From assembly GCA_012295275.1 (NCBI GenBank), contig CM022673.1, forward strand, positions 9,220,788-9,263,287: DNA of 42,500 nt. Direction: 5' to 3'. A program made the position numbers and the translations under genes. This stretch comes from Chrysomallon squamiferum (Eukaryota > Mollusca > Gastropoda > Neomphalida > Peltospiridae). The notes under the pieces are model-generated. The model was not told the origin of the DNA. It saw nothing but the letters and a program-made list of their open reading frames with translations, and ran no database searches. Shown here in pieces: positions 23,818 through 36,063 of the stretch (positions are counted from its first letter, which is position 1; every line of letters begins with the position of its first letter).

Positions 23818-23908
23818 ACCTTTTTATATTTTAATTTTTTTATTATTTGTCATTAATATTAATATTAATATCCTTAACAATATCCTTCATATGTTATCAT
23901 AATTATTA

Positions 23909-23944
<36 letters not shown>

Positions 23945-23995
23945 TATTATTATTATTATTATTTGTAGTAGTAGTAGGTGTAGTAGTAACTGTTC

Positions 23996-24032
<37 letters not shown>

Positions 24033-25280
24033 TTACACTTACTACTAAAATTTCAGTCACTTTAAACATATTCAGTAATTTTCTAAATATGTATTAAATT
24101 TTATATATCTATATACTCTGTTTTTAAACACTGAAACAATAAATATGGTGGCTTATTACTAGTATTATTATTATTATTATTATTAATATTAATATTATTA
24201 TTATTATTATTATTGTTGATATTATTATTGTTGTTATTGTTAATATTACTATTATTATTAGACAAGGAAAATTAAATATCATTTATGAAATTTTTTATTT
24301 ATTTCAACATAACTAAATAAAACACAATAATATTTTTTATCATACTTTTTAATTTAAATAATTATTTTTAATTTCACTTGAGTGTTAAATTATTTTGAAG
24401 GAAGCTGAATAGTTGGAAAAAAAAAGTATCTAGAATAATTTAAACAGTTTTTCTTCATCATAATTTTTAATAAGCAGAATAGATATAAATATCAGAATGC
24501 AAAACGTTTTAAAAATATGAAACTAACGTTATTCATTAATATAAAGCAGATTTATCTCAATGAAATTAAATGACTTGCATAAATATATAATACAGGAATA
24601 AAAACAAATTAAAATAACATTCTGGGGTTTTTTGTGTTTATTTTTATTTTTATATTATATTATTAGATTCACAGGTGAAAAATTATGTATTGTTTACATT
24701 GATTAAAATTTAATATAATTTAATATAAAAACAAATTTAATTTAAAAGTAAAAATGTTACTGGGATAATAAATATTATTATATATTTTTTCTGAATTCTG
24801 ATAATATAATAAAATCTTTGCTCTCTAATAAAAGTTCAAATATATTTATTTATTGATAGATATCAGTCATTGTTTCTAATGTTATTGAGAAAAATATTTG
24901 TTTTACTTATATTTTATTTTATATTTTGATTTGTAAATATTTATATAATTTTAAAAGAATTATTAATATTTTCTTTCATTCTTCATATTTATAATAATAA
25001 TCATAATAATAATAAAAGTAATAGCAACAACAACAACAACAATACTACTACTACTACTACTAATAATAATAATAATAATTAGTAGTAGTAGTAGTAATAT
25101 TATTAGTATTAATATTATTATTATCATTTTTACTAACAGTAATACTATTGCCTTTACTAGTACTATTCGATAACATTTGCTTTCTTGTACTGCTTTCTTT
25201 CTATCTCTCGACTCATTCATTCAGTGACTGTCTCCCTCTCTCATTCATCTCTCTCATTTTCTCCCCATTTTTTTTATTTT
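23818..25280. repeat. AT-rich DNA with multiple (ATT)n and (AAT)n arrays
   Basis: TTA blocks at about 23910-23962, 23998-24028 and 24164-24260, and a compound AAT/AAC/TAC/AAT/TAG block at about 24994-25125. Between them is featureless AT-rich DNA. Ile-, Ser- and Leu-rich frames arise from the repeats. No exon was seen. Confidence 0.8.
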
Positions 25281-25620
25281 CCTCCGAGTCTCTAAGGCAG
25301 GGAAATTATCTGTGATACCGAAACTCGAATGCTTGTCAAGATCTTTAACTTTGACAGCTTATTTTTGCCAATTTGCCTCTTAGCCTATTGATGTAATTAT
25401 TTTGTGTTATCACTGCTCGTTGTATCAGCAAGGGAGAGCCGGCCGCACTTAAACTACAAGTAGCAAATCGTTAACACAAATTGTCCACAAACAGATAAAA
25501 TCGCCAAGCGTTCATCCACACTTAGAGTTTTTACCATTTCTCCTCGCTCCAGTCTTTTGCCAGATGTGAGGTATTGAGTGCCTGCTTCATTATAACGATC
25601 GAGTTAGGTGGTATATTAAA
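25281..25620. promoter_or_regulatory. Candidate intronic enhancer island
   Basis: About 340 bases of complex sequence. Recognisable words include AACTTTGACAGCTT (TGACAG at 25352-25357), TGATGTAATTA (about 25389), a GCCGGCCGC stretch (about 25438) and AGATAAAATCG (GATA-type). It is isolated between AT-rich repeats inside a putative intron. Function is inferred. Confidence 0.3.
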
Positions 25621-27229
<1,609 letters not shown>

Positions 27230-27560
27230 ACCGAAGTTGTCGTCAATAAAATTCCCCAGACAACATCGCCATACACGTATTTAAAAGCCAGTTCACACAA
27301 CGGATTTCTGTGGTCGCAGAAAATCGCCAGCTTGATGTAAAATACCAGAAACTTTCCACTTGTAATTGACAGCGAAGATTTTCTTTCATTTTCGATCCCG
27401 TCTCATGCATTTTGAACGTTTCGTCCGCTAAGTCAGTTGTAATTATTCCTAAATCCTTTGAATAATGAGGCGCGCTAAATTTTATCGCTGGATACGACCC
27501 AGGGTCTAAATAGGCTTTGCGCCATTTCGGGAAATAGGCACAATGACCAGTATGGTATAT
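27230..27560. promoter_or_regulatory. Candidate intronic enhancer island
   Basis: Complex, CpG-bearing sequence with TAATTGACAG at 27363-27372 (homeodomain plus TALE-type composite), TTGTAATTATTCC (about 27438), and TTTATCGCTGG. A 123-codon minus-strand frame (27243-27614) overlaps it, begins in an A/T-run and matches no family I recognise. It lacks a convincing splice context, so a regulatory element is favoured over an exon. Confidence 0.3.
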
Positions 27561-28079
27561 CTTGGTTTGTTCGAGGCAGCTTGTAAATTTCAACAAAAAA
27601 AAAAAATTTAACAATTTTGTTTACTTCTTTTTATTTTCTATTGTTGTAGATTTTATATATGAAACTGATCAGTGTTAATTTTTCTTCTGTATGTTTATGA
27701 AAATTGAATTTAAAAAAAATAAATTTCTTTCACTGTTTTATATAGAATATTACTGTATATTAATATAATTAAGGTATCGATTTCAGTAACGGTTTATTTT
27801 TAATACGTTTATTCAATTCACATTAAAAAAAAAAATATTATTATTATTATTATTATTGCATAATACTTTTGCTACAACAACAACAACTTCTACTACTACT
27901 ACTACTACTGCTGCTACTGCTACTCCTATTAATCATCCATACAATAAAAAAAAAAAAATAATAATAATAAAATAAATTCTTTAAAACTTACAAAAGAAAT
28001 TTACACCTATTACTCATATAAATTTTACATGATGTTGCCCCATTACAGAACAAACAAGCCTTCGACTGTAATTCCATTG
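27561..28079. repeat. AT-rich DNA with (ATT)n, (TAC)n, (AAT)n
   Basis: Short arrays at about 27836-27857 (ATT), 27873-27925 (AAC then TAC) and 27946-27973 (A-run then AAT). No gene. Confidence 0.75.
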
Positions 28080-28310
28080 AAAACATTAAATGAATTAAAT
28101 TTTCACAATAGCCAGACGCTAACACAAAAGAAACGCATTGTGTAGCGGCCAGAAAAGAACACGGTTAGGATTTTAATTTGTTTGAAATGTAACTGATACA
28201 ACAGTGTAACAAAAAATGACCTGCTTGTACAGTGTAATCCAATGCAATTGACACAACATAAGAAATATTAGTTTCCGGTATAGAAATTTCGGGGTGCATG
28301 AATAAGATAC
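28080..28310. promoter_or_regulatory. Candidate regulatory island, small
   Basis: About 230 bases of unique sequence with CCAATGCAATTGACAC (about 28242) and GTAGCGGCCAG (about 28142) between repeat blocks. Evidence is compositional only. Confidence 0.2.
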
Positions 28311-28746
28311 ACAGCGTTTTTTTTGTCAGTTTAGCTTTATCATTTATTCTTTGTTATTTTGTCTGTCATGATCATTATTATCATCATTATTCTTACTGCA
28401 ACTACTTTGCTGTTACTCTTACTACTACTACTACTACTAACGCTACTGTATTATTACTACTACTGCTACTACCATTACCACTATTACAACAACCGCCAGA
28501 AGTACAACTAGAAACTGTTATTATAACTAATAATACAACTATTGAAACAACTGTTAATACCTCTAACTAATATTACTGGTGTTCCTATTGCTACTACTAC
28601 TACTACTACTACACTGCTTTTACACCACTACTGCTACTACTGCTGCTGCTACAAAGGTAATTCTAAATGATAATACTAATACTTTCTTCTTCTTTCTATT
28701 ATTATTGTTGTTGTTGTTGTTATTATCATTGTTGTTGTTGTTGTTG

Positions 28747-28796
<50 letters not shown>

Positions 28797-28800
28797 TCAG
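28311..28800. repeat. Trinucleotide cluster (TAC)n, (GTT)n, (TTA)n
   Basis: TAC/ACT units at 28418-28480 and 28590-28650, then GTT/ATT units at about 28695-28752 and a pure TTA block at about 28748-28796. The Thr-rich and Leu-rich + frames (28298-28866) derive from these units. Confidence 0.88.
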
Positions 28801-29049
28801 AGACTAATTACAAAGTATATAAACAATAATCCGATTATTTTTTACATGTTTACAACTGTTCACTAAATTAAACAGAATGTCATTCACTCAATTTATAATA
28901 CAAACAATTCTTCCATTAAAAAAAAAAAAAGAATAATCCAAGATTATCAAAAGCGTCAAATCCTTTATTTATTTTCAAAGCTAATAACCTTTATTATTTA
29001 TTCGTCACAAAAAAAAAGAAAAATAATAATAATAAAAATGACAGTATTA
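28801..29049. other. AT-rich spacer; no gene seen
   Basis: Poly(A) at 28919-28930 and short AAT units near 29023-29036. Confidence 0.5.
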
Positions 29050-29605
29050 ATCCGCATTCGTATTAATTCATCACACACACAAAAAAAAGTGCGCATTTCA
29101 TCCTACCAATCAAAACATCCATAACATTAAAGAGCGTATGCCGAACTACTGCCGTAATATCGATTTTTATTTGTTGCTTTTCTAATCGAAATCGATAAAA
29201 GACAATTGACGACCGAACGCCACAAACCAAGTTAGGCCTTGCAGTCCGATCCGTCAGCGTTTCAGTGACAAAAATGCAGATGCACAAGTAAAGGTGACTA
29301 TTAATTTTTAAGCGTCATTTCCCCACTCATCCAAAAGGCTTAATTTGTGATTTCAATAAAAATTGTTTCTCCCAGTGAAGATAAGAAGTAAATAATTGCA
29401 TACCCGTTTATGCCCCAGTTAGTAATTGTGCATACGTAATTTAATTGTCAGACAAATTAACTGTCAATGCATAATGGTGAGGGGCTTTGGATGCGAGCGT
29501 TTTCTCCGCATTTTTCGTCAGATCCCGTGGTTAGATTTTGTTGCTCTGAGAAATCATCTTTTATCTGCTTTCATGAATGTTAACGACATGGTCGCAAAAA
29601 TATTT
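29050..29605. promoter_or_regulatory. Candidate intronic enhancer island, about 550 bp
   Basis: The longest complex island in the downstream intron. Visible words include ACCAATCA (29105), paired TAATCGAAATCGATAA (about 29183), AATTTAATTGTCAGACAAATTAACTGTCAATG spread over 29438-29468 (homeodomain sites with inverted TGACAG at 29461), and TTTATGCCCC. The palindromic AATTTAATTGTCAGACAAATTAA arrangement is striking. No frame is credible as a gene. Confidence 0.32.
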
Positions 29606-29616
29606 AAGATGCTAGA

Positions 29617-29617
<1 letters not shown>

Positions 29618-29707
<90 letters not shown>

Positions 29708-29710
29708 CTC
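29618..29710. repeat. (TC)n microsatellite, about 85 bp
   Basis: Uninterrupted TC dinucleotides from about 29620 to 29704, directly adjoining the complex island. Pyrimidine on +, the opposite polarity to the (GA)n at 26084. Confidence 0.97.
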
Positions 29711-30160
29711 TCTATTTGTTAAGACTTATATTAAATATATATTACAAAATATATTTTTTTTTTAAAGTGTTGAATTTAGTCCCTCGTGTTAAAGTAGGGA
29801 TTTAGTGAAATACACGACAGTGTAAAATGTTATTACAGAATCTAAGTCAGAATAAAACCGTGTCTGATTTATTGTTATATGGTTTATCCAAAAAATAATA
29901 ATATTGCGGTATCAACGCTATATCCGAAAGATGATTTATGGACATAATTATGGGATAATAATTAATAAAACGCAGTATAAAAAGTTATTACATCACGTAA
30001 CAATGACATCTGGTTATAATTATGGTTTACAGTTAGAAAACGATAAATACAAGTTTAATATCATTTATAATAATAAGGCTTATATAACCAGTAATGCGGT
30101 ATAAAACATTGTTATATCATCCTATATAGTTGTAATTATGGTATATAATCTAAAATGATA
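29711..30160. other. AT-rich lead-in to minisatellite
   Basis: AT-rich DNA with repeated GGTTATAATTATGGTTTA-like and AAACGATAAATACAAGTTTAA-like words from about 29900. It looks like a decayed outer part of the adjoining minisatellite. No gene. Confidence 0.55.
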
Positions 30161-30680
30161 AATACAAATTTAAGATGACGTAATAGTGCAGCACAAAACG
30201 ACAAATTCAAGTTTTACTTATCGTAACAGTGCAGTAAAAAACGAAAAATGCAAATTTAAGATGACGTTATAGTGCAGCATAAAAGATAAAATTGAGTTTA
30301 AGATAACGTAATAGTGCAGAATGGAACTATAAACACAAGTTCAAGATGACGTTATAGTGCAGCATAAAAGATATATATGAGTTTAAGATGACGTAATAGT
30401 GCAGAATGGAACTATAAACACAAGTTTAAGATGACGTTATAGTGCAGAATAAAAGATATACACGAGTTTAAGATGACGTAATAGTGCAGAATGGAACTAT
30501 AAATACAAGTTTAGGATCACGTTATAGTGCAGCATAAATGATAAATTCGAGTTTAAGATGACGTAATAGTGCAGCATAAATGATAAATTCGAGTTAAAGA
30601 TGACGTAATAATACAGAAAGAAACTATAAATACAAGTTTAAGATGACGTATTAGTGCAATATAAACAATAAATACAAGTT
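30161..30680. repeat. 42-43 bp minisatellite, 12 units, CRE-like core
   Basis: Units follow the pattern GTTTAAGATGACGTAATAG-TGCAG plus a variable half. The TGACGT landmark position recurs at 30176, 30219 (degenerate), 30262, 30304 (degenerate), 30347, 30389, 30432, 30474, 30517 (degenerate), 30559, 30601 and 30644. Spacing is always 42 or 43. From 30262 to 30559 the core alternates GTTA and GTAA, and the variable half alternates between GCATAAAAGAT and GAATGGAACTATAAA types, giving an 85-bp higher-order dimer. Nine units keep an intact TGACGT, the half of a CREB/ATF site, mostly as TGACGTAA or TGACGTTA. Function, if any, is unknown. Confidence 0.95.
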
Positions 30681-31191
30681 TAATATGCTTCGAAAACCTA
30701 ATATTAAATAATGATAGTTTTAAAGGCTACCTTTTAATGATTAGCTATTTATAATTATCGTTCTCGATAAATATTAACCATGTACTATTACTCCACCTTG
30801 TTATGACGTATGGTTCGATTCAGTCAATAATCAGGAAATATAAAAGCTTATAATAATACAAAATTATAGCTATGTATGTAAAATGGGTTTACAGCTATTA
30901 ATAACGCGGTCTAAAAATAATTAATATGCTGTATAAAAACCATTATACAATATTAAAACGATATACGTTTATAAATATAGAATTTTTTAAATAAATAATT
31001 ATAAAATATAAATTTGTATTAAAAAAAAAAAAATCTCATACCCACATTTTGTTATATACTGCTTAAAATTAGAACATGTTATAAATAGCTGTAATATATT
31101 TTGTAATTATTTTTATTGTTGAAAAAAAAAAATGGACAGTGTTGTAATAGAACTGCATACAGTCGCAAGTTTAACTGAACATTAATAATAA

Positions 31192-31222
<31 letters not shown>

Positions 31223-32394
31223 AATAATTACAACAACAACAACAACAAAACAGTGTTTGTAATAGCAGAACATTATGATGCTAAACATATAAATAAATTT
31301 AAAAAATATATTATTTACAAAATAACATATTAATCGCTATAATTTGATATACGATCAAAACGAAATATAAATCTACTTTGTATTATTATTTCCATAGTTA
31401 AATACACATGATTTTATTTCTTTGAAATGAACATTTTATACTTTCTGATTGGTCTACAATCTTGTATATTACGCACTAAATGGAGTATTATATAATACAA
31501 TTTCCGGCCTTCTTTTTTACAAACACATTATGTTCAGTGAACGGTCACGTCCTGTATCAGTGAGTATTTTCATTATATAAAAAAAATTCTCTACAAAATT
31601 TCATAATCCCTGTTTTTAAATAATACTATAATTTATGTCAGAATAAAGGTAAAGGATAATTTATTATTCAAAAATCGTCTTTTTAATTTTTTTTACATAA
31701 TGAAGTCAGTTTTAGGAAGATATATATTTTTCAGAAATTATTGCTGGAATAAATTTTAATGGAAACAAACTCTTAAAGGATAAAAGGATTTGGTGCAAAA
31801 AAAAGAGAATGTTTGTAATGAAAAAAAAAACGAATGAAAGAACGAATAAACAAATGAATGAATATTTGTTAAAATACATTTTCAACACAACTGATCTTAA
31901 CGATTATTAAGTATGAGATAAATAACAATAATAATAAAACCAGCGAAGAGATATTTTTTTAACCAACAAGATTCGCGAAAATACACAACACGACATTTGG
32001 GCAATCCAGTCATAAAGAACAGGTTGAACTGGGAAAAATAAATTAAAAACTCATTTTACTTAAACTAATTGCTATAATTATTTCTTACATATATATATAT
32101 AATTTTTTCTCTCAAAAATAAATTTTTTAACCCAGTATCAGTATTTATTTTCATAACAGAATCACGCGTGTTCCTAAGTCACACTCATGTAACATCTGTG
32201 GTGTGTACCAGTTGGGAAACTGGATCTATTCTTTAGGTAAAGAAAAACATTTGTACGAGTAAATCAATAACGTATCTAAATACTACACGCACACAGTGTT
32301 TGTGCACACGTTCTTGCGACAAACTCGACCATGGTTAATACCAGCTCATGTTTATTTCTCGTGTTTCAAGAACAGTAACTATTGCTGCTTTCGA
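30681..32394. other. AT-rich intronic DNA; no gene seen
   Basis: Poly(A) at 31020-31033, an (AAT)n/(AAC)n block at about 31183-31248, and (TA)n at 32089-32101. The patch at 32150-32350 is more complex. No exon recognised. Confidence 0.6.
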
Positions 32395-32760
32395 AATTGA
32401 TATTACTTTTACTGTTGTTGATAATACTAATGCTGAAACTGCAGCTAATTTCGGTGGGTGAAGTTTTACTACTACCACTACTTACTACTACTACGACTAC
32501 TACTACTATTATTACTACTACTATTACTACTATTTCTACTATTATTACTTTTAATCTTGCCACTAGTATTACTTCTACTACTATTACTATTACTACTACT
32601 ACTATTACGACTACTACTACTATTATTATTACTACTATTACTACTATTTCTACTATTATTACTTTTAATCTTGCCACTAGTATTACTTCTACTACTATTA
32701 CTATTTTCCTAGTAGTATAAATTTCTGCTACTACTACTACTTTTACTACCTTTTACTACT
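32395..32760. repeat. Trinucleotide region with 114-bp tandem duplication
   Basis: ACT/TTA trinucleotides surround a distinctive word TTAATCTTGCCACTAG that occurs at 32551 and again at 32665, a 114-bp offset. The flanking trinucleotide pattern is copied too, so a unit of 114 (38 x 3) bp was duplicated. Frames on both strands repeat in parallel, but they are artefacts. Confidence 0.9.
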
Positions 32761-33672
32761 TTTATCATGCTTCTGCAGCTTATAACATTTCTACTATTGC
32801 GTCTACATTTACTTTAGCTACTGTTTCAACTTTTATTATTCCTACTATTACTACATTATTTCTTCGTTATTGTTATTGTTGCTTTAAACAGACAGTTATC
32901 AATAATAACGTCATTAGTAATAATGAAAAAAATGAATATTCAGTTTAGGTGAACGTTATATAATATGGATTAACAGATATATTTACAGATAAAAGTTAGC
33001 CACACTGACACAGACAGACAGACAGATAGACAGGAAGATAAACAAACAGATATATAGATAAATAGATAAATATATATAGGTGTGTGTATGTAAATTATAT
33101 GTATGTATGTGAGTGTGTGTGTGGTGTGTATGAACACCTTTACATCCTGTTGCATTCCACGTGATAAATAAATGGTATCAGTGAACAAAACAAAACAAAA
33201 AATTTAAAAAATTGATGCAATCCCAAAATAGAACGTGCTAAATGGACTCTAAAATATTCGATGATATATTTTTGCTGCGTGAATTCATGACATATATTTA
33301 TGAGGTCAGTCCAAATTTTACGAGAGTTCGCGCTCCAATCGAGGGTTTTTTCCTTGTCACAGTTGCAAAATAAAATGCAACACCGTTTATTTATGTTTAT
33401 ATACACTAAGTGTCGTTGTGTAAGTATTGCCAGTTTTCGTTTTAACCTATAAACAATAGTCATTGTTAACGTAGGATACATACACTGAAATTGAAATCGT
33501 ATATTCTTTATTATTGTCTCGGTATAAAATGAAAATAGTATTTATCTCCGTCTAAATTATCACTAACTTGTACGAACTAGATTTATGTTAAATAAGGACT
33601 GTGAAAGGATGTAAACTGTTGATGATGAAAGAATAAACGAATGAATGAATTAATGATTGAAAGAATGAATGA
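32761..33672. other. Intronic DNA with unrecognised minus-strand open frame
   Basis: Contains CAGA/GATA tetramers near 33005-33075 and a complex stretch at 33190-33480. A 113-codon minus-strand frame (33140-33481) covers the latter. I recognise no family, and the composition (many Ile, Phe, Leu, Cys) is what AT-rich DNA gives by chance. Confidence 0.45.
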
Positions 33673-33900
33673 ATGAATGTGTATGTGTATTATGTTTCAG
33701 TATTTTGTAATATTAGTATTACGCATTTGTATGTGTGTGTGTATATGTACATACATACATACATACATACATGCATAAATACATACATACATATATACAT
33801 ACATACATACATATATATATATATATTACATGTATATATATATCGATATGAATGTATATATATACATGTGTATAAGCATACATGTGTGTACGCACATACT
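33673..33900. repeat. (GT)n, (CATA)n and (TA)n compound repeat
   Basis: GTGTAT units, then CATA/TACA tetramers at about 33747-33812, (TA)n at 33810-33826, and degenerate ATGTATAT units to about 33890. His-Thr-Tyr-Ile frames are artefacts. Confidence 0.9.
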
Positions 33901-34199
33901 TTAGTACATAGGTAGATTTGTTTACGTATATCTATTTCTTCACACGAATCGACAGATGTATGGATGAGTCAATACATAGAAATACACGTATTTATAAATG
34001 CTCTTCGTTGAGAGGAATTTAATACAGTATATCTTTAGACAGAATGTTCGTATTCTTACTGATGGACTGATCAAAAATATAAACCTCCCATCAAACGAAC
34101 GATGGATAAATTCACAAAGATTCAACCCTAAACCACCTACATACGTTATACATTATACATTACACATACAAGTGTTATTATTCTACACTCAGAACTGAG
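33901..34199. other. Unique spacer; no gene seen
   Basis: Complex AT-rich sequence with opposing frames of about 60-66 codons that lack motifs or splice boundaries. Confidence 0.5.
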
Positions 34200-34725
34200 A
34201 TGTGTTAAATGAACAGCGGTGCTGCCGAGTTTTCATTACGGAACGTATTATGGTTAATAAAGACAAAGAGATGTGTGTTTGAGTGCCAATCTATCAATAA
34301 CCGTGCACGGACAAGCAGTGGTGTATTCCATACGAAGAATACAAACTCTCAATCGATAGTTTTATGATTGACACCTTCAAAAGAAATGAAACGTACGCTG
34401 GGGAAACAACGTGGATGCCTTGCAATAGAGAGGGAAAAAAAAAAAATTCTCGATTGATCGTAAAAGAAAAAAAATCGAATTTCTTGCCACAAAACTTTGA
34501 TGTGGATGCTTTAAATAACAAAGAGGGTGTCGGGGCGCCTGTTAGCGCATGTTTCATGCTGCATGTTTGGTATGCATCCCTGGCATTAAAACACATGACT
34601 TAATGTGAAATTTATCGATACGCTCGTCAAAGGATCTATTCATCGGCGTCATAAACAGTTTGCTTAGGTGACCATTTCGCGTACTAAACGCACAGTGGAA
34701 AGTTATAAATCTCTCCGTGTCATGT
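34200..34725. promoter_or_regulatory. Candidate intronic enhancer island, about 500 bp
   Basis: Long complex island with CpGs. TGATTGACAC at 34365-34374 is one base off the PBX-MEIS/PREP composite TGATTGACAG. Opposing 79- and 100-codon frames overlap here (34364-34603 + and 34294-34596 -). Neither is recognisable and both pass through A/T-runs. Confidence 0.3.
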
Positions 34726-35235
34726 CACCACTTTAATTTATTTTATGGAAAAAACGAATACCGAAGATGAATAATAATTAAAAAAAAAAAAAAAAAAAAA
34801 AAATTAGAGATATTTTCTAAGTTTTAAATATATTTTACTGAAAAATTAAAATTAAAAAAAAAAAAAAAAAAAAAAATGAATGTGTGTCCGCTATGAATAT
34901 AGAAAATCGAAAATAGTAAAGTTCTGGGATATCATTTTTTTTTTTTTTTTTTTTTATTGCATTTGGTTGTGGTACGTTTTCAAATATCTACGAATATAAT
35001 AAATAGTTTATAGATTTCTGAATAAACCCTTTGTATGTAGGTTTTTATGAATATATCTATATATGTACATATTTATGTATGCATGTATTTAGGACTAATG
35101 TAAATATATTTATATAGGAAATAGCATTCATATGAAAAAAAACACCTAAATTATGATGATGATAAGTGATAGTGATGGCGCTGATGATAACACTGATGAC
35201 TACAGTAATAATGATGATGATGATGATGATTAACA
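34726..35235. repeat. Homopolymers and (GAT)n
   Basis: Poly(A) at about 34780-34803 and 34855-34876, poly(T) at about 34936-34956, and GAT/TGA trinucleotides at about 35152-35230. Confidence 0.85.
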
Positions 35236-35808
35236 AGATGATTTATTAACTAATCCTTAATTCCCTTTGCACGCATCAGTTGGCAAAGATAAATTAAACC
35301 TTCTTTCAAACAGCCCATCCATACTGTCAGCTCTTTTCTCCATCTTCCTCAACTTTCCTTTCCGTAACAAAAAAAAACAAAAAAACCAAACAAAAAACAA
35401 ACAAAAAAAAAAAACCGGCGTAATAAAGACATAAATATCACAGGTAATTACCTAACTGATCACCGTCAGTATGATTCCACAAACAATATTTCAAAACACA
35501 CAGCAGCAACGCTTGGGAGGAGAAAGAAACATTTTGGTTTCTGACTAAATTTTTTTTTTTTATTATTATAAAGAATAATTGTTTGCTTTATATGCATGTG
35601 TTTTCGAGGAAAATGGAGAATATTTTAGCTGTAGGATTCTGTGTATTTGTAAAAAATATTTTATATTTTTTATTTATATATTTTGTTTTTTTTTACATTT
35701 GACTGTTCGTGAAAACTAAAAAGAATAATTTTTTTTATATACTTTTTTTATATACTCGTGAGAGTGAAAGTTTCGGAAAGCCTACCAATCCGTTAACGCC
35801 ATGCCGGG
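35236..35808. other. Intronic spacer; no gene seen
   Basis: A-rich stretch with AAAC units at 35368-35413 and T/TA-rich runs at 35650-35755. No exon. Confidence 0.55.
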
Positions 35809-35832
35809 GTTCCCGTGTTTTGACACGGGAAC
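35809..35832 (+). other. Strong GC-rich hairpin upstream of exon
   Basis: GTTCCCGTGT (35809-35818) and ACACGGGAAC (35823-35832) are perfect reverse complements separated by TTTG: a 10-bp stem with a 4-base loop. It ends 106 bases before the 96-nt exon. An intronic RNA structure influencing splicing, or a dimeric protein-binding site, is possible. Confidence 0.75.
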
Positions 35833-35938
35833 ACAGCTAGCTAATGTATCATACTTGCAATGATTCAAAAACAAACGTGCAAATATGGCAGTTATGAAGT
35901 GCCGGGTCCTAATGTCGTCTCGTTTTTCTCTTTCACAG

Positions 35939-36034
35939 AGGAAGAAACGAGTCCGAATAGCGCCAACGCTAGCGAGGCAGGCAGCCCGAGCAGCAACTCA
36001 AACAGTCTGCTCAAAAAACACAGCAGAAAACGGG
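35939..36034 (+). CDS. 96-nt coding exon of unidentified nuclear-type protein
   Basis: The acceptor is a pyrimidine tract ending TTCTCTTTCACAG (35938), with a branch-point-like CTAAT whose A is at 35912. The donor is GTAAGT (36035-36040), a perfect consensus. It is 96 nt, phase 1 at both ends, and GC-richer than its flanks. Joined to the exon ending 23811, it reads E-E-E-T-S-P, then a Ser/Asn/Ala-rich stretch, then a basic LLKKHSRKR, with a last G starting a split codon (Gly if G follows). A short acidic/Ser N-terminus ending in K-x-x-R-K-R-G resembles the residues just before a TGIF-like TALE homeodomain. An AT-hook or another basic DNA-binding domain fits too. No domain is visible, so the product stays unassigned. 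Because length and phases are symmetric, skipping would keep frame. Confidence 0.6.
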
Positions 36035-36061
36035 GTAAGTCTATCTTTTCATCATGTCGTA

Positions 36062-36063
<2 letters not shown>

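Noticed and set aside
24650-24690. TTCACAG|GTGAAA as a second recursive splice site, and CACAG|GTAATT near 35441
   Set aside because: Neither has a proper pyrimidine tract, so both look like chance AG|GT junctions.
27243-27614. 123-codon minus-strand frame
   Set aside because: Starts in an A/T homopolymer and resembles no family I know; kept only as a possible regulatory island.
30161-30680. Minisatellite considered as a CRISPR-like array
   Set aside because: Units are contiguous and diverged, without constant repeat plus unique spacer structure, and the DNA is clearly eukaryotic.
30811-30825. GGTTCGATTC, resembling a tRNA B box
   Set aside because: No A box or cloverleaf upstream; isolated match. 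A similar GGTTCAACTC at about 8070 was rejected for the same reason.
33140-33481. 113-codon minus-strand frame, considered as a transposase remnant
   Set aside because: No DDE/DDD motif, no terminal inverted repeats and no recognisable helix-turn-helix.
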